DNA from: Paramacrobiotus metropolitanus
Lineage: Eukaryota; Tardigrada; Eutardigrada; Parachela; Macrobiotidae
Direction: 5' to 3'
Length of the DNA: 64,000 nt
Assembly: GCF_019649055.1 (NCBI RefSeq)
Contig: NW_026570347.1
Location: 62,001 to 126,000 of the forward strand
Part shown: positions 1-12,333 of the stretch, one piece after another
Layout: every line of letters starts with the position of its first letter
Numbering within the stretch: position 1 is the stretch's first letter
Notes under the pieces: generated by a model
Told to the model about the DNA's origin: nothing
Databases searched by the model: none
The model's input: only the letters and a program-made list of their open reading frames with translations
Translations under genes and position numbers: made by a program

Positions 1-1987
1 CATTTATTAATACTGGAACATATTCTCCCACCTTCAAGAATGCATTTCCTGGTTTCGGCAATCTCGTAGCACATTCCCTGCCCGTTTGGGTATGTCGTTT
101 TGTGATCAGTGAATGGTAAAGGAAATTTTTCGACCCCAGCTGGGGTTACGAGCTCAGTTGGTGACCAAAACGGATGTGGAACCTGGATGTTGCGTTATGT
201 GCATATAACCCCCATGTTTCTACCATAAACTACAAAGTATTATCTGATTGAAATCTACCTTCAGGCAAGCAATTTGGTTAACTCCATTATTATCTCCAAA
301 AACTGCCGCTTCACAGTTGATGCGTGCTAACAAAGTAGAAGTCAACTGAGCTATTCCTCCATTCTTATACTTCAAGATCATTCCCAGGCTTAGGTCAACT
401 CCTGAAACAAAAGTGTTGGTTACACTAGTGTTCGACACGGCAGATATTAAATATTATGATTTAGACCTAATTTTCAAAACATCAAAATAGATATGCACAA
501 ATTTGGCTTAAAGCAGAGACAGATGTACTTATTCAAGATCATGGCAGTTCTCATTGTTCCGTCCTTCATGTTTGCAATGCTACGTTAGCCAGAATATGCT
601 TACAACAAAAGTTATACAAAGCCGCTCATGGTATATTAAAGGTCTGTGCTCAATATTTATTAAACGTCATGTAAATATAACTGCGTTTTATATAAAAATT
701 GTATACGGTAACTTATCACGGTCATACCGTCTTCGTTTTTCACCACCGATGTCACAATCTCCTCCGGCATTTCATTGCCAAAAACCAACATTGCAAACTG
801 GATAGTGTAAATGCCCAAATCTACGAGACTTCCGCCGCCCATGCTTAGCGTTTTCAGACGTTCGACGTGGGCAATATTCAACCCAAACTGCGCTGTTACC
901 AGTTTTGGTGTGCCCAAAAGTTTTTTGCCAAGGGAATCTCGAAGCGCCAAGTATGCCGGAAAGAAGCGACTCCAACAAGCCTTTAAAGTATAGCCAAATT
1001 TAAATGCATTAAATGGAAAATGTGGTGTCGGGTACATACACTGCACATAGACTATCTGTACACACACATGACCCCTGAGTATAATTGGCATAACAGAAAT
1101 TTTTACAGTGTAATAAGTTGTTGTATAATATCTAGGCTACTGAGCAGTAGTTTACTAACTAAACACTTTTCATTTCACAATTACCTAATTATATAAAATT
1201 TAGTGAAAGCGACGATTTAAAACAAAAGCATAAAAATCCTAAAGAGAAAACCGTATAAAGATTACTCTAGGGTGTGGAAGAACCCTGTTAATATCAAATT
1301 ATCAATTACAATACCCCACGTAAATGTTATTTTCGCTAATTTTTCTGCAAAACCGAAGTTATCATATGATAGGATGAAGGAACCTGACCTGCACAGGTAT
1401 TACTTACTTCCATTAAAAAGCGGTTTTGCTTTTTCGCAAGCTCGTAGAGTTCTTCAGTGTGTTTGAGGAGCAGTGTAATTGGCTTTTCGCAGAGGACATG
1501 TTTTTTATGATTGAGCATCAGCTTGACAACTTCGTAATGCGTTATGTTGAATGTTCCAACATACACAACATCTAAAAAATAAAGGCATGCGCTTTTAAGT
1601 TCACAACATACTTAAAATGTACCTAAATCCCAAGTGCCAAATTAAGGAAATAAAAGACATGCTAATAAACATTAAACATTTAGCAAGCAATCATCGGTAA
1701 ACAGTACTAACCAACTTCTTGGTCTTGCGCAACCTCCTCGTATGAGCTGTAAACTTTTTTTATATGGAAATTGTCGGCAAACGCCTGAGTTTTCGCCCTG
1801 TCCCTGGTACCGGCAACCGCAACAATCTAAATATAATACAAAAATGGATATAAGAAATGAAGTAGAACAATACTAGCTGAAATTCGATAATTACCTCGTT
1901 CTCTCCTTTCGGTAAAGTATGCAGTGCAATAGCGAAATCATGGCTGATGTTCCCGGCACCGCAGATAGCCCAACGCATGAGCACCAT
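1..1987 (-). CDS. DHDH: Trans-1,2-dihydrobenzene-1,2-diol dehydrogenase-like oxidoreductase (Gfo/Idh/MocA family), 3' end cut off by the window
   Basis: Predicted NADP-dependent oxidoreductase related to dimeric dihydrodiol dehydrogenase (D-xylose 1-dehydrogenase). Six exons on the minus strand: 1895-1987, 1712-1826, 1408-1571, 728-980, 259-401 and 1-182 (incomplete). All junctions are GT-AG and phases agree. Visible motifs are the N-terminal Rossmann glycine motif CGAGNIS (residues 9-15), the EKP signature with catalytic Lys99 in VLCEKP, SRFFPAY at the start of exon 4, and GGGSLVDLGIYTIQF. The last exon ends in a typical family C-terminus rich in GMCYEIAETRKCI. About 316 residues are present. 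The family is roughly 335 long, so only the last 15-25 residues lie outside the window. The start at 1987 places the Rossmann fold a few residues from the N-terminus, as in the family. Substrate specificity is inferred from family only. Confidence 0.9.
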
Positions 1988-2366
1988 TTTTGTCGAATTG
2001 CAATTTTAACGAATTGTAAATTTCACGAACAGTATGAGGAGCAATTCTTTGCTGACTGTACTTTTGAAATCAGATCAAACAAGTCAGATACGAAGGCGCG
2101 GATGCTACGGAAAACGACTGTGCACTTCCCTGAAGCATTTTTTTCAGATGGCCAATGCATGAGTCACTGACTCCAATATATCACTAAATCCAGTGAAAAC
2201 TAGATATTTTCAGTCTAAATTGCATGACCTTAGGGTACACAATTGGCAAAGTCGAGGCCATGCCAAGATGTCTAGCTAATCGGGTTCTGAAAAATCTACC
2301 AGGTACAAAGCTTCGATTTTTAAAGCACACAGTATACAGACGACCGGGCTAAAAGCAGACGTTCTT

Positions 2367-2549
2367 TCAAACACAGTCGCAAATCAACCATATATTTCTG
2401 CCGTATATTTTGGCCATATATATTTTTGTGCCGTACTTCATGATCATGACAATTTTTTCGACATGACTTTGAGCTGACGGAGATTTTACGACAACGGCAT
2501 CAGTATTCAAGAGAGCATGGTATAGCGTTTTAGATGCATTAAACCGCAC
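2367..2549 (-). pseudogene. Possible decayed Gfo/Idh/MocA dehydrogenase exon
   Basis: An open stretch on the minus strand, upstream of the dihydrodiol dehydrogenase gene. It encodes a segment resembling the second half of a Gfo/Idh Rossmann domain: LYHALL, then DAVVV, a proline, a histidine, and a KYG..IYM segment. At the position where the family has the catalytic EKP the sequence reads AKI, so the key lysine context is lost. A pyrimidine-poor but usable acceptor (ctgcagtttcag) lies just before it. No partner exon was found. It may be a degenerate tandem duplicate of the neighbouring gene, or a chance resemblance. Confidence 0.25.
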
Positions 2550-2747
2550 TGAAACTGCAGATAATACAGCACTTTCGGTTTAATGAGAAGTGGCAACCTC
2601 ACAGGTCGGAGTCGTTATCGAAGAACGGTTTTCGAAGCATCTGTGCACAAACAATGCTCAACTAATTTATAAAGAATTGTGAGTTAGAACTTAATTAACG
2701 TCGATCACATAATTATAATAATATAGTATCCTGTATTAGAACTATAG

Positions 2748-3987
2748 CTAGTGACATCCGCTTGCATTTGATTTGCATTCCATAGCGAGTAACAAGAAGT
2801 CAGTAATTCCATCCAACGCGCTCTTCCCTTTTGCTCCGCAGTTCTTGTTAACAATCGGCGTGTAGCATGCATTTCCGTTTTTTATTACGCTAAAAATAGA
2901 AAGAAAATTTTGACTACCTTATATATGAAAAGAATATGAAGGTGCCTAAATCTAATGTGTCTAATTATCTAAGCATACGACGCAGTGGAGGGAACTTTCA
3001 ACTTTGATATCACATTATACCGCGAATTACTTATTGCTCCCTTTGATACATACCAACACATGCCGCTGAAATCGATTTTCCCATCCTTGGTATCAGCCAG
3101 AGAAAGGGTCCGATCGATGACGGTGAAGTTGAAACAGGATTCAAATCCTTGGCGATTTTTGTTATTGCATTCAGTTAAGTCTTGCAAGTTCCGTCGGCCT
3201 CCGGCGCTTGCACATCCCTGGGTCAACGTGTTAGCAAAGTCAAAGGTGCTTTTCATTGCTGAAAAAGCATCGTTCTTCCAACATTGTTGAGGAATCTTTG
3301 AAGAACAGCCTGCCGTTTTTGAAAGTGCGCTGACATCAAAAGAAAAGATTGTCAAATACAAAGGAAAGAGATATGGTTGACGTTTGAATTAGTGACCGCT
3401 GCTATCGCTAGCCGCTATAGTCCCGCTACTGATCATGAGAAAGAAATACTGAGCTCTCGATATAGAGTGCAATGCTGATCGACAAAAAATTCATGTTTAT
3501 CCGATAATTTGTTTAAATGAACACTCGAAGTACAATTTCTGTTACATTAACTTTTGTATATATATACTAACGAATACCTATGAGAGTAGTTTGCATTCGT
3601 AAGTTTATTCTCATTGCACAGAGCCTCTGTGCACTCTATCCCCTCTAGCTGTGACAGAGGGATAGATCCTCTGTAAAGATAGAGCTGCGATGTACCGCCA
3701 TCAGTTTAAAAAAGTGATATTAAATTGTGTTTCACAGACTACGCTTGAGGCAAACGCCATTAATATGTTTAAACTTACTCGCATTTCTTCAGGATATCAG
3801 AATTGCTACTACCGGACGAAGTGGATTTGCCTGCTGCTGAAGGATCGTCGATGCAGTTAGCCAAACCTTCGAGGACGCTCATACAATCATCATTTGGATT
3901 AGCTGCATTTACTCCCTGAGCGGGCAGATTCAAATGCAGGACCGTTATCAGGAAAGTGGATAGTAACACTTGCTGCTGAGATAGCAT
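2748..3987 (-). CDS. Cysteine-rich secreted protein of unknown function
   Basis: Not recognised. Three exons on the minus strand: 3779-3987, 3054-3329 and 2748-2889. The splice donors are GTAAGT and GTATGT, and phases are consistent (2 and 2). The model gives 208 residues. It begins with a cleavable-looking signal peptide: Met, then the hydrophobic stretch VLLSTFLITVLHLNL, with cleavage probably near GVNA. The mature part has about fourteen cysteines spread over all three exons, including a CC pair created at the second splice junction. There is no transmembrane segment or basic tail, so it is likely extracellular. The spacing recalls nematode-type extracellular cysteine-rich domains such as DUF19, but I cannot assign it. 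The last exon was too short for an ORF scan and was found from its acceptor, its cysteines and the reading frame. Confidence 0.7.
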
Positions 3988-4936
3988 TTTTTGGCGATTA
4001 TTAATGGAATAACTATTATTGTTAATAAGCGTTCGACTATTTTGCAGTCAAAACCACCCCGTCAAGAAGAATTGAAAGTAAATCCTAATCTACGTATACC
4101 CTAAGCATCAGAAAAATTTATAAGGCAACGACTCTGGAAGCTAGGTATCTGTAGAGATACGTGTAGCACACTCTTTGCAGTAGCAGCACAAAAAATGCCA
4201 AACAATGTGCCTCATTTACCGGTGTGCAGGTATAGCAGGAAAATGTGGTCATACAACCTTTTCGCAGTTCCGTTGTTTTGACAAGCCGATGATCCGATTG
4301 TTTGTTTAAGACTCACACACACAGTCATCGCGTTTCTTACATGCATGGTAATCTAATAAACGACCGGTTTTGGTTTTTTTCTTGGATGTTTTTACATCCG
4401 GCGGTCCGGGGAATGTCTCCACACCTCGCCTTTAACTTACGCATCAGCCAAAAAGACAAAACTGAAATTACCCTGCTTAATTTTAGGGCATTATAGTTAA
4501 TCTACTCATGGCGTTACGCACCTCCAGGCTCCGTTATCGTGTACCTTAAAACCTTTTGATATACAAAAATTTAATTTAACTTTAGATATACAAAATAATT
4601 GTTACAAAATACTTATTGGTTCGATATGGCCGCATGTGCCCTCATCCGGTTAGGGTTACATGTGCCAGCGCGAATCCGCCGATTCAAAAAGTTTGACATC
4701 CGGTCACTTGAACAACAGCTTGGCTTTTCCGGTGAATTCACCGATAACTGCGGCCGAGGGCGGGAGTATGGCGTTATTATGATCTGGCCACTTGTGCGAG
4801 TCAGCGATCGTTTCGCTTTGACGCTTTCCGTATCAGACAAATTATTATCTCAAAATATATAAGTAAACTCAAAATATATCTTCCTTTTGGCCTTTGGAAA
4901 GAATAAGATTAAGGTTTTTCTGGTAATTTATTCGCG
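3988..4936. other. Intergenic region between divergent genes
   Basis: No exon with credible splice sites or homology was seen. Overlapping open frames on both strands at about 4599-4862 show no family resemblance and look like chance ORFs in a locally GC-richer patch. The region separates the minus-strand secreted protein from FIP1 and must hold both promoters. I could not pick out a clear TATA box. Confidence 0.5.
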
Positions 4937-7265
4937 ATGGAAACGGACGACCCCATCACTGAAAACTTGGTTACGAACCAAGGAGAACCAGCATCGTCTG
5001 AGGATGTCTCTTCTGAGTCGTGAGTCTTAAGATCGACGCGTACCCCTGATTATCATCCCCGATGCAGTGCCAGTTGTTTTGCTTCGAAGATTGCTGGATA
5101 TTTCTCGCACATTAGAATGAATTTTCTTATTTAGTGGTGCACAAGATACTTCATCAAAAAATGTTGATTCTGGAGAACCGGCGGAACCCGCAGCGAAGAA
5201 AGTGAAACTGGATGTTGTGGTTCCTGAGGATTATGTGAGTGTTCTCTTGCGCCTGTCGCGCCGAAATGAAGTTTTTCCGTTTTTGATTGTTTTGGCCCTT
5301 TGGGTAAACGACCTTAGCAAAGGTTTTCGTGGTTTAGCAAGAAGATGACGAAGAATTTCCAGCTGACTGGAAAGAGACCGCAAATGAAGAAGAGGAAGAG
5401 GAGGAGGAAGAAGGTTTCAACATTTCCTTAGACGAAGTCAAACCGAGGTTTGGTGCTTTTAGTTTGGGCTGTAGGATATAGGGTTCCATATTTTGTGCGG
5501 CTTTGTCTACTGCCGAACCAACTAAGTTTTTATAATTTTTAATAAAGAACTTGTTATGGGATTTAATTTGAAATTTATCAATATTGATCTAAAAAATTTC
5601 CAATAAATCTTTGGGCAGCATTACGCTGTAGTTTATTTATTTTTAGTATTTCCAAAAACAGCTATGAAGGTTTGCTTTAGGATGGCGCATGTTATAATCA
5701 GTTCGTTACGGTGATAATTTTTTCCCGTGTATAAAATTGGGCGCGTGCAGTGGTCATGGTTGGTTATTTTTTGCAGGATTGATTATCGCAAAGGTGAGGG
5801 CTGTTGAACATCTGATGTGATGCGAATGTCCGTTTGAAGTTATACTTGGTGCCCTAAGCCCGAACATCTACGATGAAATTGATTTTTAGCGCTTCTTAAT
5901 AAGAAAAATATCGACTTCAACGATGTTCCGGAGATTAACGGGGTTCCCGTCACGGAATTCAACATCGATACACTTGAGGACAAGCCGTGGAAAAAGCCTG
6001 GTTGGTGATCTACGCATTGTTTGAGTTCGTTGTTCCACTGACGTGCTTGCGATCAAAGATGGGCTGATAATATTTCAGGAGTGGACATTTCGGACTACTT
6101 CAATTATGGCTTTAATGAGGATTCTTGGAGGTTGTACTGTGATAAACAACGCCGCATGCGTAGTGAAGCCCAAACTGCTGAGGTGAGCGTCGCATTATTA
6201 TTCTGATGCTAACTGACTGGAACTTGTTTGTGCTTTTCGTCCTCCTCTGGGAGAACAGGCGAATTCATAAGACAATAGTTATCACTTATCATACATAAAG
6301 GTGACGTGTTTTTTGTCGCGCAAATTCAGTAAGAGATTACTTAGTTGAAATTTTCGTGTCGATTTTTTCTTACGTTTGTCTTTCAGGCTGCCGTTTCGAT
6401 ATCCACCGTGGGGAAAAACGGTAAGATTAAGCCAACGGCGATAAAAAAACGGCGATAATTTTTAGGATGATTGTATGTGTTTCTTATTTCATCTCGTGGT
6501 ATTACCGTATTATTGGCAAAATTTCAGATTTTCCGTTAAGGTTAAATCTTTATTAATCGACCGAAGTTTTACTGAAACTCGTTGGTGTTGTAATACTGTA
6601 TTTAGGGAGGTGAATGTTCTGAAATTTTTCGGTCTTATTTGCAGACAACAGCAAATATATTCCTGGAAGCAACCGAATGAATATGCCTGGAGACCAGTCC
6701 GCTCCTGGTCAGCCATTCCGTGCACAATTTAGGCGCCGGCAGCCGGATGGACAGGGTCATAATCCCATTCAAGTGCTGAACGAGTAAGAAAGCATAAACT
6801 GAGAAGATAATCAGTTTTTGTCATTGCCATAGGCATGAAACAGAGACAATATATTTTGCAGTCGTAAACCGGAAGGAGGACCGATGATGGGAATCCTACC
6901 GGGAGGAGGAATGCCCTTTCCGGTACCTAATCCCGGCATGATGGGAGCTCAAGTGGGCATGGGTTCATGTAAGTTATCTTTAGCGCGTTGCGCGCGTACT
7001 GTATACATTCGGAATCAGCGATGCCTGTGCTTCTTGCAGCAATGATGATGAGGCCACTGAATGATTTGCCACCGCAGCAACGTAATTTTCCCCAGAACCC
7101 TTCTTTTGCTAGTGGTATGTGATTGCATGATGAAAGCTGATAAGTTGTGGGTTTTACAAGAGTTGGGATTTCTTGATGTTGGCTTTCTTTGTAGGTGGAA
7201 GAAGGCAGCTGACCACTATTAATCTCACAGCCCCGGCATCTGACAACAAAGAATCATCCTCCTGA
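4937..7265 (+). CDS. FIP1L1: Pre-mRNA 3'-end-processing factor FIP1
   Basis: Subunit of the cleavage and polyadenylation specificity factor. In the family it binds U-rich RNA and poly(A) polymerase in the nucleus. Eleven exons: 4937-5019, 5135-5234, 5338-5447, 5777-5793, 5890-6000, 6079-6182, 6387-6420, 6645-6783, 6862-6968, 7040-7114, 7195-7265. They total 951 bases, 316 residues. The N-terminal third is very acidic, with a run of nine Glu near residue 70. The diagnostic Fip1 core lies at about residues 121-165 and includes GVPVTEFNIDTLEDKPWKKP, followed by GVDISDYFNYGF and NEDSWRLYCDKQRRMR. The C-terminal half is rich in Gly, Pro and Met. The protein is much shorter than vertebrate FIP1L1 and lacks its long Arg/Glu/Asp-rich tail. 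Exon 4 is a 17-base microexon. The start is the first ATG and gives the acidic N-terminus typical of the family. Confidence 0.93.
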
Positions 7266-7686
7266 CCTGACTGAACCTTTAGCCATTCGTATCTGTTGGC
7301 TACATCCAGGAAAGCATCTGACTTTTTACAGCGCATGCTGTGCACATTTATATTGATTTTTATACGATGCTACTTTTGAGATGTCATTCGTTAGACTGGA
7401 TTTTAGTTGTGGTGGATTGTTCGAGCTACATGGTTTGGCTTCGACTTATCTTTCCAGTCGACTTTTCTGCCCACAATCGATGTAAAAACTTTGTCATAGC
7501 GTTTTCCCAAGCATTCCGTGGCGTCCGCATTTAATTTAAATTAGAACATTTTTAATCTTTATTGGGAGTTCGCCTCTTCCCACAAAGCGGTATCAAAGAC
7601 ATGCGAAAAGAATGATTTTTAAGAGCCAAGCAAACATAAAACATAACAAACCCAACAAAAAATTACGCACATTCAACCTCTTCAGA

Positions 7687-7824
7687 TCATTCGGTTTTAG
7701 CGTCTTTTTCCGGTCTAGTTTTCTGGCCAGAAGTGGCCACGACATAATGGTAGAGAACTACCAATAACATTAAGCTAACACCGAGAATATTGCAGAAAAC
7801 TCCCAGCTGAACGTCTGAAATCAT
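7687..7824 (-). CDS. OST4: Oligosaccharyltransferase subunit 4 (OST4)
   Basis: A 45-residue single-exon frame on the minus strand, too short for a usual ORF cut-off. It begins [20 protein letters not shown] and continues with [10 protein letters not shown], the hallmark of OST4: one transmembrane helix with a tiny lumenal N-terminus and a short charged cytosolic tail. In the family it stabilises the catalytic STT3 subunit of the oligosaccharyltransferase complex in the ER membrane, where N-glycans are transferred to nascent proteins. The length matches the family (about 36-45 residues). The gene is convergent with FIP1, whose stop codon is about 420 bases away. Confidence 0.92.
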   Translation of the reverse strand: MISDVQLGVFCNILGVSLMLLVVLYHYVVATSGQKTRPEKDAKTE

Positions 7825-9005
7825 TGTGGATTCTGTGGCGTACAGGCTTACAGACCTCTCGTCCAGGAATCGAAGGACCGCTAATCAGTTTCCTATGTAA
7901 AAAATAAGGGATGGGCAAGAGATGCAAAGATAATATTGTGCAACGATGTTATAATGGCGTAATTTGCATGTTCTTACTGGTTTCCACAAAGCGCAAGAAC
8001 CTCCGAGCGGAATAACAATATCGGACGCAAGAGTGGAAGAGAAGAAACAGAAATCATAAAAATATGGAAACAAATCAACGTCACCAAAAAGGCCAAGACA
8101 TGTAAATACGGTACGTAGAGACAATCTTTTATAAATAAGTTCAAAAGGCAGCGTACGCCGAAAAATACAGCAGCACACGCCTAACCAATGGTAATTGTCG
8201 AAAATGCAACGACCACTCACCCCCACTTGAACAAACCGAAGGCAGGCTAAGAGCCTTACACGTTGTGAGGATGCAGGTGGCGTGCTAGTTAAAGAAACGA
8301 GCCCGGCTTACACGCTCACCCCCCATGCGCCACCTCTTCTACCGTTAACCTCGATGCGCAAGATTTGTACACGTAAACACGTACACAATGCGGTGTTGGC
8401 TGCATACGGCATTGCACACAGCTTTACCAGCGATAGACTAATTTTATTGATCGCAGTCTCCAGAATATTTTTGAATATTTCGCTGGGTTTTCTCAGTTTA
8501 TATTTCCTGTTTTTCGATTCAGAGTCTTTGAAACAACTTCTTTGTGATACCCATTTTGTTCTGCGGTGAGTGAGTGCTACGGCTGGTTTATATATTTCAA
8601 AATACGATAAACTTACAACCTTCCGAGTTCCGACCGCGTTTTATATGCTGCTTTTGTAGTTTTGTTCGTGTCATTCTGAATATAAGTACAGTTACTGTTC
8701 ATACACTTAATTAAATATAATAAAACTGTAAGAATAATAATTAATTTGATAATTGTGATCGTGACGTTGAGTGGCTTCAGTGAGTAAAACTGTAAAAGAA
8801 ATAGAAATGTCATAACTCAATAAGTCGGAAGCAGACTGTTTCTAATTTGCATAGCTTTTGCTGTTTTGCAGTTTTGCGTCTTGTCACCGAAAGTTACGCG
8901 TTTTGTTTTTTGTGTTGTTGTAAACTTGTACATTTCTGTCTTTATTATCTAGGTTTCTGGGTAAAGCTACGGCAAACCTTCTGCGGTGACTGTAAAGACT
9001 AAAAG
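7825..9005. other. Divergent intergenic region between OST4 and SEC61G
   Basis: No homologous exon was seen. It should contain the OST4 promoter (minus strand) and the SEC61G promoter (plus strand), two small ER-membrane housekeeping genes placed head to head. An open frame at 8282-8569 has no recognisable features. Confidence 0.4.
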
Positions 9006-9609
9006 GTAAGTCACCGTAAGCGCATGCAGACTTCTTACTTGTGCTCCCTGATATGGGTGATATTCGCTTCTTTTTAAATTTAACCAGTTGAATTCGAGAA
9101 TCGATTTGGTAATTAGCGCATGGTTTGATGCGTGTGTTACTAATTTTGAACGATTCCACGCTTGATAAAAATTGTATCATTTGTGTACATTCTCTAATTA
9201 TGGAATGTATTAAGTTTTAACATGTACGATATACAGACAGCATTTTGCTTACACCTTAATTTAATTTAATTCGAATCAGAGCAGGTAGCCCATTTCCGGC
9301 TAGGCCCTAGGGTGACAGTCTAGCTTGGGATTTTAAACCAGGATTTTAAACCTTTAAACCTTATGAGTTGTAACATTTAACAAACTTGAAATTTATTTAC
9401 CGGTGCTTTTTTCTTAAACTTTTGTGTAAGTAAGTTTAGTAATTACAGTGTGGTGGAGTGACTCAGTAATCTGAGTTCATATTAATTGATATTATTTTTC
9501 GTAAATAATCATGAAGTAGTTTAAGTTGCCTATTAAATTCTGCCTATTATTTTGATGGCTATTAGTATTACTATTGCCTACTAAAAACATACGGATTTCT
9601 TCGTCGTAG
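9006..9609 (+). other. Probable 5'-UTR intron of SEC61G
   Basis: A strong donor (aaaag followed by gtaagt) lies at 9005/9006. An acceptor, cgtcgtag, ends at base 9609, immediately before the SEC61G ATG at 9610. An intron ending directly at the start codon would leave the first exon non-coding. This is inferred from splice consensus only. Confidence 0.45.
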
Positions 9610-9816
9610 ATGGATCAAGTCAATCAGTTCGTCGATCCGATTCGTCAGTTCGCCAAAGATTCCTTCCGACTGGTGAAACGCTGCACGAAACCAGACCGAA
9701 AGGAGTATCAGAAGATAGCGATGGCTACTGCGATCGGCTTCTGCATCATGGGATTCATCGGATTTTTCGTGAAACTGATCCATATCCCTATTAATAACAT
9801 TATTGTTGGTTCTTAG
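9610..9816 (+). CDS. SEC61G: Protein transport protein SEC61 gamma subunit
   Basis: A complete 68-residue single coding exon. Gamma subunit of the heterotrimeric Sec61 translocon in the ER membrane, needed for co-translational protein import. The sequence shows the conserved amphipathic cytosolic part, with [15 protein letters not shown] at residues 24-38. It is followed by one tail-anchor helix, [20 protein letters not shown], and a short lumenal end, [10 protein letters not shown]. Length and layout match the SecE/Sec61 gamma family exactly. The ATG sits right after a predicted acceptor site, so the 5' leader is probably spliced. A polyadenylation signal AATAAA lies at 9991-9996. Confidence 0.97.
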   Translation: MDQVNQFVDPIRQFAKDSFRLVKRCTKPDRKEYQKIAMATAIGFCIMGFIGFFVKLIHIPINNIIVGS

Positions 9817-9990
9817 TTAACCCTTTTGTTCGATTGAGGGTTCGTTTCAAAGGTTGGCGCTTTGTTTACATTCTTCTTTTTAAAAAATGGCTTATTTTAT
9901 CTGCATATCCAAAATGTCGGTGTTTGAGAGATTGTCAATATAACATTATACGATTACGGACTAGTACGGATGCAATGGAGTATGTACATG

Positions 9991-9996
9991 AATAAA
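9991..9996 (+). terminator. Polyadenylation signal of SEC61G
   Basis: Canonical AATAAA hexamer 175 bases after the SEC61G stop codon, in an AT-rich 3' flank. Confidence 0.45.
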
Positions 9997-12333
9997 ATTT
10001 CTGAGTTGTTTCGTTTTCTACGGAAACTTTAAAACGTGAAATTAAGAAAGTGGAATACTCCATGAATACACGCCGATATTATGAACTCGCATTACTGAAC
10101 ATTCTCCATCAGTTCGTACAGTTAAACGAGCAAAAGTCTTTGTACAATACAAAAATATTGTAAGTCGCACAGTTTCTATCACCTTGTCGACGAATTAAAA
10201 GCATAAAACTGATAATCCATAAAATATTCGCAGCTGAAAAACATATCTTCAGAATTACTAATAACGTTCCTGGCCTCTCGGTTTAAACTAAGAAAACCAC
10301 AAAACATAATAAAATAGCACGTTCCGAATTGCGCGAAAAAATTAGTCTTCAACTGGTTCGGACTCTGTGTCACCCACACTTTTGGAAAAATCCTTGGACA
10401 CGGGTTATCACGTCAGGTGTGGTGCGGAGAAGTTGAGTGGGACCTTGTGCGTAGTAAAAACGTTTTTGCTGGTTTTTTTATTAATAACGTTTTCGTTGCG
10501 GGAAGAATGCGTCGGACATGCACTGGCATTGGTATGCAGGCTGGTTTTTCAGAACCTTGCAAATTAGCTGGTCATGCGTAGCCGAATTCCTTGGACTTTA
10601 GATGTACGGTAGTGGTTAATTAGCGACTGACGATGTTCTTTTACTTCTTTAGTAAGTACTGCAATCCGGCGTCAGCGCTTGCAGTGATTGCATGCCTTAC
10701 TGGAACAGTGAGCAGCCACCTGGACATCATCATAACGAAGTGGATTTCGTTGCAGCTAAATGCTGAACTAAATTTGATCATATGGAATTTTGTACACTGG
10801 ACTCAAAAGAAATATTTAAAATGGGAAATTAACACTGCACTTACAGTAACTATCAGATCAGCCGATCGACTGACATGGATGCGCATTGCGCGGCATGCTT
10901 GGCACACTGACAAAATGCGAAATGATCGCTCTAGAATTTTTAGCTACATTTTTGCATCTAACTGTTGCCTGATATTAATGTTTCACCTTTTCAGTATTTA
11001 TCTTTAGAAGAGCGAAAGATAGTGTGCGAAGTTACGAGCATTAGTGCGTAGAAGTTTTGTATGAAAACACAGGTCATCATTTCGCCGGAAAGTATGGAAT
11101 CATAACCTAAAGGAGCGCTGAATGCACATATACGGCAAAGGTCATCTGAAAAAGAGCGTCGGTTCGTTGAATCGACTTGCAGGATTTCTTTATTGGGCAA
11201 AATGCCATCAACGTAACAAAATATGCATACGCGTAATACTACATAAAATGATTCGAACTTAAACGTTAAAGAAACAACCAAAATCGTTACCGCCGTCTGG
11301 CCGTTTAGGTCGCATATTCATAGTGCCCAAAACAGCAGCAGCATTTCCTTTAACAACTGCCAGACTAAGGGGCCAGTGCGCTAAGCATCTTCGGTAGCGA
11401 TTACGAATCCGATTAAGACATTTTCTCCAGAAAATTTCTAAATCGGTTTTCGAGCTTAGCGCACACTGCCCTAAATCTCTGCTTTAACAAGGCAGTAGAG
11501 CGGGTTATCCTGCCATGTCGCGAATCTTTCTGCCAGCGAAACGAATAACCTCCGCGAATGCCGAACCAAATGCGCCAAATGTCTCGACTGCCAGGGGGTA
11601 TTATTATAAAATAAAGCAGGTAACCCATTCGAAATGAATGGACACCACCCATTCCCTCCACAAAGCCATATTGTTGCAGGATTGTTTGCCACCGCTGTAG
11701 CTGCATTTGTGAGATTTCTCGATGAAGTCGTATGAATCATTCGTAAATTCTTGCGTTTAAAGTTTTTTTGAACTTTCGGAAGTCAGTGGCACTTTGGTTC
11801 GATGGCATCCCTAATTTCCTCTCCATAATCCAGGCGTGAGAACGGCTACTCGGTTTCCTCTCTTTTTTTTAGGGAGGGTTGGCTTAGAAATTCGTGCAAG
11901 TTTTGTACACCACTCCAGTGTGCTGCCCCGTAGTCTCCTTATTTTTTAACGACTGGGTGACAACATTGTGATGAAATTTTACTGGCATAATGTAAAAGTC
12001 AAGGCCACTCCAGGGTTCTTTTCAGACTGTAGCTCAACTTTCCGCCATGAATAGTAAACGGCTGAAACAACTGTTCCGCCTGTGGTTTGGAGAATACAGT
12101 ACATTAAATTTTATTTTTAATACACAGGACAAAATAGTTCACAAGTATACGTTTTTGTGGACCGACAGATCTAGAGGTTGTATGACTTTTATCTCATTCT
12201 GAATTTGTTGGCAGATTAGTACTTACAATTAGATGTTGCCAACATACAGTTACAAACTTAGCTTATTAAATTTTCTCGAATGGATCACCACGAGTTCATG
12301 ACTATGATTTAATTAATTTTTACACTCTACTTC

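Noticed and set aside
10633-11007. 124-residue plus-strand ORF
   Set aside because: No domain, no signal or clear membrane topology, and its start is overlapped by a splice-acceptor-like sequence. It looks like a chance open frame.
11413-11740. Two long overlapping minus-strand frames, possibly a transposase fragment
   Set aside because: Both frames lack recognisable catalytic residues, no terminal inverted repeats or target-site duplication are visible, and the resemblance to DDE transposases rests on a few scattered residues.
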